A stretch of 64,000 nt of DNA. Source: Pseudomonas sp. IPO3778 (GTDB taxonomy: Bacteria > Pseudomonadota > Gammaproteobacteria > Pseudomonadales > Pseudomonadaceae). The stretch spans positions 71,335-135,334 of the forward strand of contig NZ_JACARC010000028.1 of the NCBI RefSeq assembly GCF_013386825.1, read 5' to 3'. Below the pieces are notes generated by a model, which did not search any database, was not told the DNA's origin, and saw nothing but the letters and a program-made list of their open reading frames with translations. How positions within the stretch are numbered: the stretch's first letter is position 1; every line of letters starts with the position of its first letter. Positions 1-9,916 of this stretch are shown here, piece after piece. The position numbers were made by a program, and so were the translations under genes.

Positions 1-71
1 TTTTGCTTTATCCCCAATAACAGTTTTACGGCAGGCCGCCTTTTCTCGGCCCTTAAACAAAGGATTTCCCG

Positions 72-1751
72 ATGAGCATGCTCAAAGACCCGTCTTCGAA
101 GTACCGCGCGTTTCCGACCATTGATATCCCGGACCGCACCTGGCCGTCGAAGACCATCACCGCCGCGCCGATCTGGTGCAGTTCCGACTTGCGCGACGGC
201 AACCAGTCGCTGATCGAACCGATGGACGCAGTGAAAAAGCTGCGCTTCTGGAAAACCCTGGTGTCGGTGGGCGTGAAGGAAATCGAGGCGTCATTCCCGG
301 CTGCATCGCAAACCGACTTCGACTTCGTGCGCACCCTGATCGAAGACAACCACATCCCCGAGGACACCACCATCCAGGTGCTGACCCAGGGCCGTGAGGA
401 CTTGATCGCGCGCACCTTCGAATCCCTGCGCGGCGCCAAGAAAGCCATCGTTCACTTGTACAACGCCACCTCGCCGTCGTTCCGCCGCATCGTGTTCAAC
501 CAGGACAAGGACGGGATCAAGGCCATCGCAGTCAACGCGGCCAAGCTGTTCGTCAAATACGCCGCCCAGCAGCCGGAAACCCAGTGGACCTTCGAGTACT
601 CGCCAGAAACCTTCAGCGCCACTGAGCTGGAGTTCGCCAAGGAGGTCTGTGACGCGGTGATCGAGGTCTGGAACCCGACGCCCGAGCACAAGGTGATCCT
701 CAACCTGCCGGCCACCGTTGAATGCGCCACCCCGAACATCTATGCCGACCAGATCGAGTGGTTCGGTCGCCATATCAACCGCCGTGACAGCGTGATCATC
801 AGCCTGCACACCCACAACGACCGTGGCACTGGCGTTGCCGCCACCGAGTTGGGCCTGATGGCCGGTGCCGACCGTGTCGAAGGCTGCCTCTTCGGCAACG
901 GCGAGCGTACCGGTAACGTTGACCTGGTGACCGTGGCCTTGAACATGTACACCCAGGGCCTGGACCCTCAGTTGGACTTTTCCGACATCGACGGCGTGCG
1001 CAAGGTCGTCGAAGAGTGCAACCAGATCCCGGTGCACCCGCGTCACCCATACGTCGGCGACCTGGTGCACACCGCGTTCTCCGGCTCCCACCAGGACGCG
1101 ATCCGCAAAGGCTTCACCCAACAGAAAGACGACGCCTTGTGGGAAGTGCCGTACTTGCCGATCGACCCGGCCGACATCGGCCGCAGCTACGAAGCGGTGA
1201 TTCGCGTCAACAGCCAGTCGGGCAAAGGCGGCATCGCCTACCTGCTGGAGCAGGAATACGGCATCAGCTTGCCGCGCCGCATGCAGATCGAATTCAGCCA
1301 GGTGGTACAGGCCGAAACCGACCGTGTGGGCCTGGAGATGACGGCCGCACAGATCTACAGCTTGTTGCAGCGTGAATACCTGCAAGCCAACATTCCTTAC
1401 GCGCTGGTCAGCCATCGCTTGCAGGAAGAGAACGGCAACAGCTCGGTTGAAGTTGAAGTTTCCGGCAAGGGCCAGGGCGAAACCAACCTGCGCTGGCACG
1501 GTAAAGGCAACGGCGCCCTGGAAGCGCTGGTGGCCGGCCTGCCGATTGGTGTGGAGATCATGGACTACAACGAACACGCGATTGGCGCCGGTACCAATGC
1601 CAAGGCTGCCGCTTACATTGAGCTGCGGGTGAACGGTGAACGTCCGGTGCACGGCGTGGGTATTGATGAAAACATCACCACGGCGAGCTTCAAGGCGGTG
1701 TTCAGTGCACTGAATCGCTCGTTGAGCCATCAGGAAGCCAAGGCGGCGTAA
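72..1751 (+). CDS. leuA: 2-isopropylmalate synthase
   Basis: Condenses acetyl-CoA with 2-oxoisovalerate, the first committed step of leucine synthesis in the cytoplasm. The 559-residue protein has the long-form LeuA layout: an N-terminal HMGL-like TIM barrel with the SSDLRDGNQ catalytic segment near residue 36 and the metal-binding HTHND motif near residue 247, then a C-terminal LeuA allosteric/dimerisation domain (about residues 430-550) where leucine feedback would act. The ATG is preceded by AAAGGA about 8 bases upstream. It is a monocistronic plus-strand gene closed by an intrinsic terminator. Only 71 bases of leader are in the window, so attenuation cannot be judged. Confidence 0.97.
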   Translation: MSMLKDPSSKYRAFPTIDIPDRTWPSKTITAAPIWCSSDLRDGNQSLIEPMDAVKKLRFWKTLVSVGVKEIEASFPAASQTDFDFVRTLIEDNHIPEDTTIQVLTQGREDLIARTFESLRGAKKAIVHLYNATSPSFRRIVFNQDKDGIKAIAVNAAKLFVKYAAQQPETQWTFEYSPETFSATELEFAKEVCDAVIEVWNPTPEHKVILNLPATVECATPNIYADQIEWFGRHINRRDSVIISLHTHNDRGTGVAATELGLMAGADRVEGCLFGNGERTGNVDLVTVALNMYTQGLDPQLDFSDIDGVRKVVEECNQIPVHPRHPYVGDLVHTAFSGSHQDAIRKGFTQQKDDALWEVPYLPIDPADIGRSYEAVIRVNSQSGKGGIAYLLEQEYGISLPRRMQIEFSQVVQAETDRVGLEMTAAQIYSLLQREYLQANIPYALVSHRLQEENGNSSVEVEVSGKGQGETNLRWHGKGNGALEALVAGLPIGVEIMDYNEHAIGAGTNAKAAAYIELRVNGERPVHGVGIDENITTASFKAVFSALNRSLSHQEAKAA

Positions 1752-1770
1752 CTACTGACCGCTGAAATGC

Positions 1771-1807
1771 AAAAGGCCCCGGGATGCGAATCCAGGGGCC
1801 TTTTTTG
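1771..1807 (+). terminator. intrinsic terminator after leuA
   Basis: A stem with arms AAAGGCCCC and GGGGCCTTT, followed by a run of T, lies 20 bases past the leuA stop codon. Its A-rich 5' side means it could also work weakly on the other strand. Confidence 0.85.
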
Positions 1808-1842
1808 TGGAGTTCGAAATTTGTGGTGACTGTCAGGGCATC

Positions 1843-1926
1843 TTCGCGGGCAAGCCCGGCTCCCACAGGGGAATGCATTCCTCCAGACAACTCAGATCAA
1901 CTGTGGGAGCCGGGCTTGCCCGCGAT
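1843..1926. repeat. REP inverted pair, GGGAGCCGGGCTTGCCC type
   Basis: Two inverted copies of a REP-like sequence (core GGGAGCCGGGCTTGCCCGCG) sit about 33 bases apart between leuA and the convergent amidase gene. Such pairs are common intergenic REPINs in fluorescent pseudomonads. Related copies occur in this window at 19165-19253 (pair) and 30573-30596 (single). Confidence 0.8.
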
Positions 1927-1953
1927 AGCGATCTCCCTGGCGATGGAGGTCCT

Positions 1954-2745
1954 TCAGGTGAACTCGAAGCTGTCCGCATCCAGGTTCGCCGGAAAGCGTG
2001 TGCGGTACGCCGCCAGTTCCGAGGCATCCAGGCACACCTGGAACACCCCGTCCGCCTCCCCCGCGCTCAGCAGGCTTTCTCCCTGGAAGTCCAGGACCTG
2101 GCTGTCGCCGGTGTAGGCAAAACCTTTCCCGTCGGTGCCCACCCGATTCACCGCCGCCACGTAGCACAGGTTTTCGATGGCCCGGGCCGGCAGCAGGCGG
2201 TTCCAGTGCTGACGCCGTGCACCCGGCCAGTTGGCGGTGTACAGCAACAGGTCAGTGTCCTGGGCATCACGGCTCCACACCGGGAAGCGCAGGTCGTAGC
2301 AGATCAACGGACGAATCCGCCAACCCTTGAGTTCGAACTGCACCTGGCGCTCGCCGGGGGTGTAGTGGTCGTGTTCACCGGCCATGCGGAACAGGTGGCG
2401 TTTGTCGTAGTGCAGCACCTCGCCATCCGGGCGCGCCCACAGCAGGCGATTGCGGTGGCTGCGGTCAGCCGCCTGGATGATCACGCTGCCGGTGATCACG
2501 GCGTTGTACTTTTTCGCCTGAGCCTGCAGCCATTGATGGGTGGGACCGTTTTCAGGTTCGGCGAGGGTTTCCGACTCCATCGAGAAACCGGTGGTGAACA
2601 TCTCCGGCAGCACGATCAGGTCGGCGCCGCTTGCCTGTTCCAGCAGCAGTTCAAAATGCTCCAGGTTGGCCTGGCGGTCGTGCCAGGCCAGGGTGGTTTG
2701 CACCAGGGCAATGTTCAGGTTGGGCAGTGCACTCAGATCACGCAT
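1954..2745 (-). CDS. carbon-nitrogen hydrolase, probable omega-amidase (YafV/Nit2-like)
   Basis: A nitrilase-superfamily amidase of 263 residues from the ATG at 2745. The Glu-Lys-Cys triad regions are visible: LPEMFTTGF near residue 45, the DKRHLFRMAGE segment and the ICYDLRFP motif with the nucleophilic Cys. The family hydrolyses 2-oxoglutaramate and 2-oxosuccinamate made by glutamine or asparagine transaminases. Its start overlaps the end of the upstream aminotransferase by 13 bases, so the two are likely translationally coupled. That partner is of the YbdL type, and the pairing fits the transamination step of methionine salvage. The exact substrate is inferred. Confidence 0.88.
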   Translation of the reverse strand: MRDLSALPNLNIALVQTTLAWHDRQANLEHFELLLEQASGADLIVLPEMFTTGFSMESETLAEPENGPTHQWLQAQAKKYNAVITGSVIIQAADRSHRNRLLWARPDGEVLHYDKRHLFRMAGEHDHYTPGERQVQFELKGWRIRPLICYDLRFPVWSRDAQDTDLLLYTANWPGARRQHWNRLLPARAIENLCYVAAVNRVGTDGKGFAYTGDSQVLDFQGESLLSAGEADGVFQVCLDASELAAYRTRFPANLDADSFEFT

Positions 2746-3881
2746 AGTTTCTCGGCTGCTTCGCGCAGCGTCTCCTCGCGTTTGGCAAAGCACAAGCGCA
2801 CCAGGCGCTGGCCTTGCGGTGGGTTCTGGTAGAACACCGAGACCGGTATGGCCGCCACGCCATGTTCGCGGGTCATCCACATCGACATGGCGACGTCATC
2901 CAGGTCCGGGCGAATCTGTGAGTAATCCACCAGTTGAAAGTAAGTGCCGGCCACCCGGGTAAAGCTGAAACGCGACGGTTCCAGCAGGTCGCAGAACAGG
3001 TCGCGCTTGGCTTGATAGAAAGCCGGCAGCTCCTCGACGTGTTCCGGGTGTTCGGCCATGAAGTCTGCCAAAGCGTACTGCAACGGCGTCACGCCGCAGA
3101 AGTTGACATATTGATGCACCTTGCGCAGCTCGGCGCTGAGGGCCGGTGGCGCGATCACGTAGCCGGTTTTCCAGCCGGTGACGTGGTAGGTCTTGCCGAA
3201 GGAGCTGACCACGAAGGCGCGCTGGTACAACTCTTCGTGCGCCAGCACGCTGACGTGGGGCATACCGTCGAATACCAGGTGTTCGTAGACCTCGTCACTG
3301 ACCAGGTAGATATCACGGTCGCGGATCAACTCAGCCAACTGGTCCAGTTCGGCACGACTGATCAGGGCGCCTGTAGGGTTGTGGGGGCTGTTGAGGATGA
3401 TCATGCGGGTGCGCGGTGACAGCGCCGCGCGCAGTCGCTCGAAGTCCAGGGCGAAGTCATGCAGGCCCAACTGCACATGCACGCAGCGACCGCCCGCCAG
3501 TTCCACCGAAGGCTCATAGCTGTCGTAGGCTGGGTCAAACACAATGACTTCATCACCGCTGCGGATCACCGCCTGGATCGCACAGAAGATCGCCTCAGTG
3601 GCACCAGGGGTGATGGTCACTTCGCTGTCGGCATTCACCGTGGCGCCATAGCTGCGGGCGATCTTGGCTGCCACTTGCTGGCGCAGTACTGGCAGGCCGG
3701 TCATGGGCGCGTACTGGTTATGGCCGAGGCTAATGTGCCTGCCCACCCCATCGAGCAAACCCTGGGGCCCATTGAAGTCGGGAAAGCCTTGGGACAGGTT
3801 GAGCGCACCGGTATCGGCGGCGAGTTGCGACATGGTGGTGAAAATGGTGGTGCCGACATTCGGCAACTTGCTGGTGATCAT
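2733..3881 (-). CDS. PLP-dependent aminotransferase (methionine/glutamine aminotransferase, YbdL-like)
   Basis: A class I/II fold-type I aminotransferase of 382 residues from the ATG at 3881 (MITSKLPNVG); a longer in-frame start exists 27 bases upstream but lacks family support. The SSFGKTYHVTGWKTGY segment contains the PLP-binding Lys, and NSPHNPTG and DEVYEHL are the usual PLP-pocket motifs. Closest family type by reading is YbdL, which transaminates methionine and related amino acids. Overlap with the downstream omega-amidase gene suggests that 2-oxoglutaramate made from glutamine is removed to pull the reaction forward. Confidence 0.88.
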   Translation of the reverse strand: MITSKLPNVGTTIFTTMSQLAADTGALNLSQGFPDFNGPQGLLDGVGRHISLGHNQYAPMTGLPVLRQQVAAKIARSYGATVNADSEVTITPGATEAIFCAIQAVIRSGDEVIVFDPAYDSYEPSVELAGGRCVHVQLGLHDFALDFERLRAALSPRTRMIILNSPHNPTGALISRAELDQLAELIRDRDIYLVSDEVYEHLVFDGMPHVSVLAHEELYQRAFVVSSFGKTYHVTGWKTGYVIAPPALSAELRKVHQYVNFCGVTPLQYALADFMAEHPEHVEELPAFYQAKRDLFCDLLEPSRFSFTRVAGTYFQLVDYSQIRPDLDDVAMSMWMTREHGVAAIPVSVFYQNPPQGQRLVRLCFAKREETLREAAEKLCVI

Positions 3882-3948
3882 CGGTGCGCCCCTTGCGGTG
3901 AGCCCCAAGTTTTAAGCTGCATGCCACGAAGGGTCAACCGCCAGGCAC

Positions 3949-3977
3949 AAAAAAAGGGCTCTTGAAGAGCCCTTTTT
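3949..3977 (-). terminator. intrinsic terminator after der
   Basis: A palindromic stem AGGGCTCT/AGAGCCCT with a GAA-containing loop has A-tracts on one side and T-tracts on the other. It lies just past the der stop on the minus strand and upstream of the aminotransferase start, separating the two transcription units. Confidence 0.8.
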
Positions 3978-3990
3978 CAACCGATCAGGA

Positions 3991-5460
3991 TCAGCGCTTG
4001 TCGCGGCGCTTTTTGTCGGCTTTCTTGTGGTGCGTCATCATCCGGCGCTTTTTGTTGACCTGGCGGTCGGTGAGGCTGTTTTTGTTGCCTTCGTACGGGT
4101 TCTCGCCACCCTTGAATTCGATACGGATCGGCGTACCGACCAGTTTCAAGACACGGCGGTAGGTGTTTTCGAGGTAACGCACGTAGGACTTCGGCACTTT
4201 CTCCAGCTGGTTACCGTGGATCACGATAATCGGCGGGTTGGCACCCCCCAAGTGCGCGTAACGCAGCTTGATCCGACGGTTGTTGACCATCGGTGGCGCG
4301 TGCTCGCTGACCGCATCTTCAAGAATCTGGGTCAGGCGGTTGGTCGGCCAGCGGGTAACCGCGGATTTGAACGAGTTCTGCACCGAAGCGTAGAGGTTGC
4401 CCACGCCGGTACCGTGCAGTGCCGAGATAAAGTGGATATCGGCGAACTCGACGAAGAACAGCCGACGCTGCAGCTCGATCTTGACGAAATCGCGCTCGCT
4501 CGGCGTCATGCCGTCCCACTTGTTGATCGCAATCACCAGGGCGCGACCGGCTTCCAGGGCAAAGCCCAGCAGGTTCAGGTCGTGGTCTACCACGCCTTCG
4601 CGGGCGTCCATGACGAAGATCACCACGTTGGCGTCTTTGATCGCCTGCAGGGTTTTGACCACGGAGAACTTTTCAACTTCCTCGTGGATCTTGCCGCGCT
4701 TGCGCACACCGGCGGTGTCGATCAGCGTGTACTTCTCGTCGTTACGCTCGAACGGGATGTAGATACTGTCGCGGGTGGTACCGGGTTCGTCATAGACGAT
4801 AACCCGGTCTTCACCGAGCATGCGGTTGACCAGGGTCGACTTGCCCACGTTCGGGCGGCCGATGATCGCGATCTTGATACCGTCTTTTTCGCTTGGGCCA
4901 GGAATGCGCTTGGCTTCCTCGCCTTCGGCAACGATCTCTTCTTCGCCTTCGACTTCATCCACGTCATCACGCGGGAAGTCGCGCAGGGCGATTTCCAGCA
5001 TCTGGGTGATGCCGCGACCGTGAGCACCGGCGATCGGGATCGCGTCGCCCAGGCCCATCGGGCTGAATTCGGCGCGGGCCATTTCAGGATCGATGTTATC
5101 GATCTTGTTGGCCACCACGTAGGAACGCTTGTTGCGCTTGCGCAGGTGCTCGCCAATCATTTGGTCAGCAGCGGTGTAGCCCGCGCGGGCGTCCACCAGG
5201 AACAACACGACATCAGCTTCTTCAATGGCCAGCAGTGACTGCTCGGCCATCTTTTCGTCCATGCCATGCTCGTCACCGGAGATACCACCGGTGTCGACAA
5301 TAATGTAGGAGCGCCCTTGCCACTTTGCCTCACCGTATTGGCGATCACGGGTCAGACCGGACAAGTCGCCGACAATGGCGTCGCGAGTCCTGGTCAGGCG
5401 GTTGAACAAGGTGGACTTGCCGACGTTCGGTCGGCCCACCAGGGCGATTACGGGAACCAT
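3991..5460 (-). CDS. der: ribosome-assembly GTPase Der (EngA)
   Basis: An essential double GTPase acting in maturation of the 50S subunit. The 489-residue protein has two tandem G domains, each with a [10 protein letters not shown]-loop (residues 8-16 and near 203), DxxG switches (DTGG, DTAG) and NKxD motifs (NKID, NKWD). A C-terminal KH-like domain (about 380-460) and a basic lysine/arginine tail follow. The ATG at 5460 is chosen because the next in-frame start, four codons upstream, would add residues before the conserved [12 protein letters not shown] opening. It lies downstream of bamB, with a hairpin between them. Confidence 0.97.
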   Translation of the reverse strand: MVPVIALVGRPNVGKSTLFNRLTRTRDAIVGDLSGLTRDRQYGEAKWQGRSYIIVDTGGISGDEHGMDEKMAEQSLLAIEEADVVLFLVDARAGYTAADQMIGEHLRKRNKRSYVVANKIDNIDPEMARAEFSPMGLGDAIPIAGAHGRGITQMLEIALRDFPRDDVDEVEGEEEIVAEGEEAKRIPGPSEKDGIKIAIIGRPNVGKSTLVNRMLGEDRVIVYDEPGTTRDSIYIPFERNDEKYTLIDTAGVRKRGKIHEEVEKFSVVKTLQAIKDANVVIFVMDAREGVVDHDLNLLGFALEAGRALVIAINKWDGMTPSERDFVKIELQRRLFFVEFADIHFISALHGTGVGNLYASVQNSFKSAVTRWPTNRLTQILEDAVSEHAPPMVNNRRIKLRYAHLGGANPPIIVIHGNQLEKVPKSYVRYLENTYRRVLKLVGTPIRIEFKGGENPYEGNKNSLTDRQVNKKRRMMTHHKKADKKRRDKR

Positions 5461-5490
5461 GCGGCTCTCCACTTCGTTATTTCAGAAAAT

Positions 5491-5516
5491 ACAAAAGCCG
5501 CTGCAAGGCAGCGGCT
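5491..5516 (-). terminator. hairpin terminator downstream of bamB, upstream of der
   Basis: On the minus strand a GC-rich stem AGCCGCTGC/GCAGCGGCT with a CTT loop is followed by TTTTGTATTTTC. It sits between bamB and der and should end or attenuate the long upstream transcript. Confidence 0.7.
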
Positions 5517-5526
5517 GGTGCTCGAC

Positions 5527-5627
5527 TGTAGGAGCGAGCTTGCTCGCGAAAAACGCAAAAGCACCGCGTTTATCCTGACTGCACGCGTTATCGTTGACGA
5601 TTTTCGCGAGCAAGCTTGCTCCTACAG
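5527..5627. repeat. inverted repeat pair, TAGGAGCGAGCTTGCTCGCG type
   Basis: Two inverted copies of a palindromic unit with core GGAGC(G/A)AGCTTGCTCGCG lie about 50 bases apart between bamB and der. This is a second REP family, distinct in sequence from the GGGAGC-GGCTTGCC copies elsewhere in the window. Confidence 0.8.
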
Positions 5628-5665
5628 GTGAAGCTGCCTGAGGGTTAGCCCCCCAAGCATAGTTC

Positions 5666-6817
5666 TTACTTGATGGTCAGCGCTTCCAGTTTGCCGCTGT
5701 TGCCATACACGTAAAGCATGTTACCCACCACCAACGGACGAGCACGCAGGCCGTCGCTGTCGATGCGCTCGCGCCCTACGAAGCGACCGTCCACCTGGCT
5801 CAGCAGGTGCAGGTAACCTTCAAAGTCGCCTACCGCTACGTAGCTGGAGAACACTTCCGGTGCCGACAACTGACGGCGAGCCAGGGAATCGTTGCTCCAC
5901 AATGCAGTGGTGGAACGCTCGTCGACACTTTCAACGGTGCCGGACGCCAGGCTTACGTAGACGCTGCCAAACCCTTGGGCGACACCGGCGTAGCTGGAAG
6001 CATCACGCTGCCAGTTGATCCGGCCGCTTTGCAGGTCCAGCGCCGCGACACGGCCCTGATAGGTGGCGACGTAGAGGGTTTCACCCGACAGCAGCAGGCC
6101 ACCGTCGATATCCACTACACGATCAAGCTCGGAGCGACCCTGAGGAATCGCGACCCGTGTTTCCCAGGCCGGCACGCCGTTCTGGGTGTCCAGGGCGACC
6201 ACTTTACCGGTCGACAGGCCTGCCAGTGCCAGGTTGCTCGTCACAACCGGACCGCTGGTACCGCGCAAGGTCAGGACCGCCGGCGTGCTGTCATACAACC
6301 AGCGCTGGTTACCGGTGGCGGCGTCGAGGCCGATCACACGGTCATCCTGGGTCTGGACGACAACGATGTCACCGTTGGTAGCCGGCGGCGAGAGCACTTC
6401 ACTGGTCACGCGAGCGCGCCATTTCTCTTCACCGGTGCTCGAATCCAGTGCCACGACATCGCCTTTCAGCGTGCCGAGCAGCACCAGGCCGGAACCCACG
6501 CCAACGGCGCCGGACACAGGCAGTTCGAGGTCTTTCTTCCATTTGACGTCGCCGTTCATGCGATCCATGGAGACCACAACGCCGGTGGAGTCAGCGGCGA
6601 AGATGGTGTCACCGTCGATCGCCGGGACCATCAGGTTGTACAGATCGCCCTGACCGTCACCAATGGAGCGGCTCCACTGCTTTTGCAGGACCACTTCTTC
6701 CTTGAAGCTGGTCAGCTCGGCCGGAGGCAGTTCTTTTTTGCTGTTGCTGCTGCAACCCGCGGCCAAAACGGCCAGAGCCAGCAATGCTGCATGTTTCCAA
6801 CGGATCACGTCACGCAT
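5666..6817 (-). CDS. bamB: outer membrane protein assembly factor BamB (lipoprotein)
   Basis: A lipoprotein of the BAM complex that inserts beta-barrel proteins into the outer membrane. The 383-residue protein begins with a type II signal peptide with the lipobox LAAGC (Cys about residue 22) and continues as PQQ/WD40-like repeats forming an eight-bladed propeller. Conserved turns such as GLDAATGNQRW, ALDTQNGVPAWE and ALDLQSGRINW are visible. The ATG at 6817 overlaps the yfgM-like stop by 8 bases, indicating coupling. A much longer in-frame extension upstream lies inside the neighbour and is rejected. Confidence 0.95.
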   Translation of the reverse strand: MRDVIRWKHAALLALAVLAAGCSSNSKKELPPAELTSFKEEVVLQKQWSRSIGDGQGDLYNLMVPAIDGDTIFAADSTGVVVSMDRMNGDVKWKKDLELPVSGAVGVGSGLVLLGTLKGDVVALDSSTGEEKWRARVTSEVLSPPATNGDIVVVQTQDDRVIGLDAATGNQRWLYDSTPAVLTLRGTSGPVVTSNLALAGLSTGKVVALDTQNGVPAWETRVAIPQGRSELDRVVDIDGGLLLSGETLYVATYQGRVAALDLQSGRINWQRDASSYAGVAQGFGSVYVSLASGTVESVDERSTTALWSNDSLARRQLSAPEVFSSYVAVGDFEGYLHLLSQVDGRFVGRERIDSDGLRARPLVVGNMLYVYGNSGKLEALTIK

Positions 6818-7451
6818 CCCCTTTGGCCAAGTCGTCGAGCTTGATTTGTAAGCCACCGACCGCCGCTTCATCAGACAGCGCCGCCTTGGCTTTTTGGTAC
6901 GCAGCATTGGCTTCGTCGGTACGACCCAATTGGACCAGCAGGTCGCCCTTGAGCTCTTCACGAGTAGCCAGGAATGCCTTGTCAGCATCGCCGTCGAGCA
7001 GTTTCAGTGCATCGTCAGCCTTGTTCTGTGCCGCCAGTACCTGAGCCAGACGCTGACGTGCGATTTCACCCAGTGTCGGGTTGGCCGGCTTGTCGGTGAT
7101 GGCTTTCAGCTCGGAGGCTGCGTCATCCAGCTTGCCGTTATCGACCGCAACTTTTGCGACGAACAGGCTGCCGTATTGCGCGTAGGTGCTACCGCCGAAT
7201 TCGCTCTTCAGCTTGCCGGCCAGGTCTGCCACTTGGGCGAGGTCCGGCTTGCCGTTTGGCGTCAGCGTGGTTTCCAGCAATTGCTGATAGATAATCGAGG
7301 CGCCTTGCGACTGGTTAGCCTGATACTTGTGCCAGGCTTGCCAGCCGAACACCACTACTAAAGCCAGCAAACCGCCAGTGACCAGGGGCTTGCCGTTGCG
7401 CTGCCACCAGTCTTTGAACTCGGCCAGCTGGTCATCATCAGTACTCGACAC
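6810..7451 (-). CDS. YfgM-like ancillary SecYEG translocon subunit (TPR protein)
   Basis: 213 residues with a cytoplasmic N-terminus, one membrane segment (about residues 20-38, LVTGGLLALVVVFGWQAWH) and a periplasmic tetratricopeptide-like domain, matching the YfgM/DUF2133 family. In E. coli YfgM links the Sec translocon with periplasmic chaperones. The start is GTG at 7451 with a strong AAGGAG upstream. Position between hisS and bamB is the conserved gammaproteobacterial order. Confidence 0.92.
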   Translation of the reverse strand: MSSTDDDQLAEFKDWWQRNGKPLVTGGLLALVVVFGWQAWHKYQANQSQGASIIYQQLLETTLTPNGKPDLAQVADLAGKLKSEFGGSTYAQYGSLFVAKVAVDNGKLDDAASELKAITDKPANPTLGEIARQRLAQVLAAQNKADDALKLLDGDADKAFLATREELKGDLLVQLGRTDEANAAYQKAKAALSDEAAVGGLQIKLDDLAKGDA

Positions 7452-7491
7452 CCCAATACTCCTTAATCGCTAAATCGGCTGTTTGACAGCT

Positions 7492-8781
7492 TCAACCCTG
7501 CACGATGCAGGTGGCCAGGTGCGCTGCAAGCGCATCAAAGGCAATGCTTTGTTGTTCACCCTGACCACGCAGGGGTTTGAAACTTACCACTTGCTGGGCC
7601 AACTCATCATCACCCAGGATCAGTGCAAACAACGCACCGCTCTTGTCGGCTTTCTTGAACTGGCTTTTGAAGCTGCCGGCGCCGGCATTGACTTGCAGGC
7701 GCAGGTTCGGCAGTTGATCGCGCAGCTTCTCGCTCAGTTGCAGGGCTGCCAGTTCGGCCGCCTCGCCAAAGGCACAGAAGTACACGTCCACCTGACGGGA
7801 GATTTCTTCGGGGACCTGCTCCAGGGTTTCCAGCAGCAGGATCAGCCGCTCGATGCCCATCGCGAAACCAACGCCGGTGGTCGGCTTGCCGCCCATCTGC
7901 TCGACCAGGCCGTCGTAACGGCCACCGGCACACACGGTGCCCTGGGCACCGAGCTTGTCGGTGACCCACTCGAACACGGTCTTGCTGTAGTAATCGAGGC
8001 CACGCACCAGTTTCGGGTTGATGACGTAAGGAATACCGGCTGCATCCAGGCGAGCCTTGAGGCCTTCGAAGTGGATACGGGACTCGTCGTCCAGGTAGTC
8101 GGCCATTTTCGGCGCGTCCACGAGCACGGCCTGGGTCTCGGCGCTCTTGGTGTCCAGTACCCGCAGCGGGTTGGTTTTCAGGCGACGCTGGCTGTCTTCG
8201 TCCAGTTTGTCCAGGTGGGCCGACAGGAATTCCACCAGGGCTTCGCGGTAGCGACCCCGGGATTCGCTGGTGCCCAGGCTGTTGAGCTCAAGCTTGACTG
8301 CGTCACGGATGCCCAGCATGCCCCACAGGCGCCAGGTGAGCACGATCAGCTCGGCGTCGATGTCCGGACCGTCGAGGTTGAACACTTCCAGGCCGATCTG
8401 GTGAAACTGGCGATAACGACCCTTTTGCGGACGCTCGTGGCGGAACATCGGGCCGATGTACCAGAGCTTCTGCGGCTGGCCACCGCCGGTGAGGCCATGC
8501 TCGAGCACCGCCCGCACGCACGCGGCAGTGCCTTCCGGACGCAGGGTCAGGGAGTCGCCGTTGCGGTCTTCGAAGGTGTACATCTCTTTTTCGACGATGT
8601 CGGTCACTTCGCCGATGGAGCGCTTGAACAGCTCGGTGAACTCAACGATCGGCATGCGGATCTGCTTGTAACCGTAGTTATCCAGCAGGCGCGCGACAGT
8701 GCCCTCGAAGTAGCGCCACAGGGGCGTCTGCTCAGGCAGGATGTCGTTCATGCCACGAATGGCTTGCAGAGACTTGCTCAC
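7492..8781 (-). CDS. hisS: histidine--tRNA ligase
   Basis: Class II aminoacyl-tRNA synthetase charging tRNA-His. The 429 residues match the bacterial length. Motif 2 region [21 protein letters not shown], the histidine-specific [15 protein letters not shown] segment and the motif 3 region ([13 protein letters not shown]) are all present, followed by a C-terminal anticodon-binding domain (about 330-425). It lies 22 bases downstream of ispG in the minus-strand run. Confidence 0.97.
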   Translation of the reverse strand: MSKSLQAIRGMNDILPEQTPLWRYFEGTVARLLDNYGYKQIRMPIVEFTELFKRSIGEVTDIVEKEMYTFEDRNGDSLTLRPEGTAACVRAVLEHGLTGGGQPQKLWYIGPMFRHERPQKGRYRQFHQIGLEVFNLDGPDIDAELIVLTWRLWGMLGIRDAVKLELNSLGTSESRGRYREALVEFLSAHLDKLDEDSQRRLKTNPLRVLDTKSAETQAVLVDAPKMADYLDDESRIHFEGLKARLDAAGIPYVINPKLVRGLDYYSKTVFEWVTDKLGAQGTVCAGGRYDGLVEQMGGKPTTGVGFAMGIERLILLLETLEQVPEEISRQVDVYFCAFGEAAELAALQLSEKLRDQLPNLRLQVNAGAGSFKSQFKKADKSGALFALILGDDELAQQVVSFKPLRGQGEQQSIAFDALAAHLATCIVQG

Positions 8782-8802
8782 ATCAAATCCTTAAATTCGT
8801 TC

Positions 8803-9912
8803 TTAGCCGCGCGCGATCAGCGCTGCGTCAGCCGCAACCTTTTCGGCCGCTTTCTGGCGGATCAGCCGTTCCAGCTCATCCACCAGATTGTCATTCGTCA
8901 ATTTCTGCGACGGTTTGCCGTCGATGTAAATCAGGTTTGGCGTACCACCGGTCAGGCCCACATGGGCTTCTTTGGCCTCACCCGGCCCGTTGACCACACA
9001 ACCGATCACCGCAACATCCAGCGGCACCAGCAGGTCTTCGAGGCGTACTTCCAGCTCGTTCATGGTTTTCACCACGTCAAAGTTCTGCCGCGAGCAGCTC
9101 GGGCAGGCAATGAAGTTGATGCCACGGGAACGCAAATGCAGGGATTTGAGAATGTCGTAACCGACTTTCACTTCCTCTACCGGGTCTGCCGCGAGGGAGA
9201 TGCGAATAGTATCGCCAATCCCGTCGGCCAGCAGCATACCGAGACCCACCGCAGATTTCACTGTGCCTGAGCGTAAACCGCCGGCTTCGGTGATACCCAG
9301 GTGCAATGGCTGGACGATTTCCTTGGCCAGCAGGCGGTAGGCTTCTACCGCCATGAACACGTCGGAAGCCTTTACGCTGACCTTGAAGTCCTGGAAATTC
9401 AGGCGCTCAAGGTGCTCAACGTGGCGCAATGCGGACTCCACCAGTGCGGCCGGAGTCGGCTCGCCGTATTTCTTTTGCAGGTCTTTTTCCAGGGAACCGG
9501 CGTTGACGCCGATGCGGATTGGAATCCCGCGATCGCGGGCGGCATCCACCACGGCGCGAACCCGGTCTTCACGACCGATGTTGCCCGGGTTGATCCGCAG
9601 GCAATCGACGCCCAGCTCGGCCACGCGCAAGGCGATCTTGTAGTCGAAGTGGATATCGGCGACCAGCGGTACCTTGACCAGTTGCTTGATGCGGCCAAAG
9701 GCTTCGGCAGCATCCATATCCGGTACGGACACTCGCACGATGTCGACGCCGGCCGCTTCCAGACGATTGATCTGGGCAACAGTGGCTGCGACATCATTGG
9801 TGTCGCTGTTGGTCATGCTCTGTACCGCGATGGGGGCATCGCCACCCACTGGCACCGAGCCGACCCAGATCTTGCGCGATACGCGACGTTTGATTGGAGA
9901 TTCGCCGTGCAT
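8803..9912 (-). CDS. ispG: 4-hydroxy-3-methylbut-2-en-1-yl diphosphate synthase (flavodoxin)
   Basis: Penultimate enzyme of the MEP isoprenoid pathway, a 4Fe-4S protein that makes HMBPP. The 369 residues are the short bacterial form: an N-terminal TIM barrel and a C-terminal ferredoxin-like domain with the cluster ligands in [10 protein letters not shown] and in the [12 protein letters not shown] region. It depends on Fe-S supply, which the nearby isc operon provides. It starts 4 bases after the rodZ stop, so the two are almost certainly cotranscribed. Confidence 0.96.
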   Translation of the reverse strand: MHGESPIKRRVSRKIWVGSVPVGGDAPIAVQSMTNSDTNDVAATVAQINRLEAAGVDIVRVSVPDMDAAEAFGRIKQLVKVPLVADIHFDYKIALRVAELGVDCLRINPGNIGREDRVRAVVDAARDRGIPIRIGVNAGSLEKDLQKKYGEPTPAALVESALRHVEHLERLNFQDFKVSVKASDVFMAVEAYRLLAKEIVQPLHLGITEAGGLRSGTVKSAVGLGMLLADGIGDTIRISLAADPVEEVKVGYDILKSLHLRSRGINFIACPSCSRQNFDVVKTMNELEVRLEDLLVPLDVAVIGCVVNGPGEAKEAHVGLTGGTPNLIYIDGKPSQKLTNDNLVDELERLIRQKAAEKVAADAALIARG

Positions 9913-9916
9913 GACT

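Noticed and set aside
291..1730. Long open frame antisense to leuA
   Set aside because: High-GC codon bias leaves the opposite strand open; the translation has no family pattern while leuA is unmistakable. The same applies to long antisense frames over hscA, hisS, bphP and the LTA-synthase-like gene.
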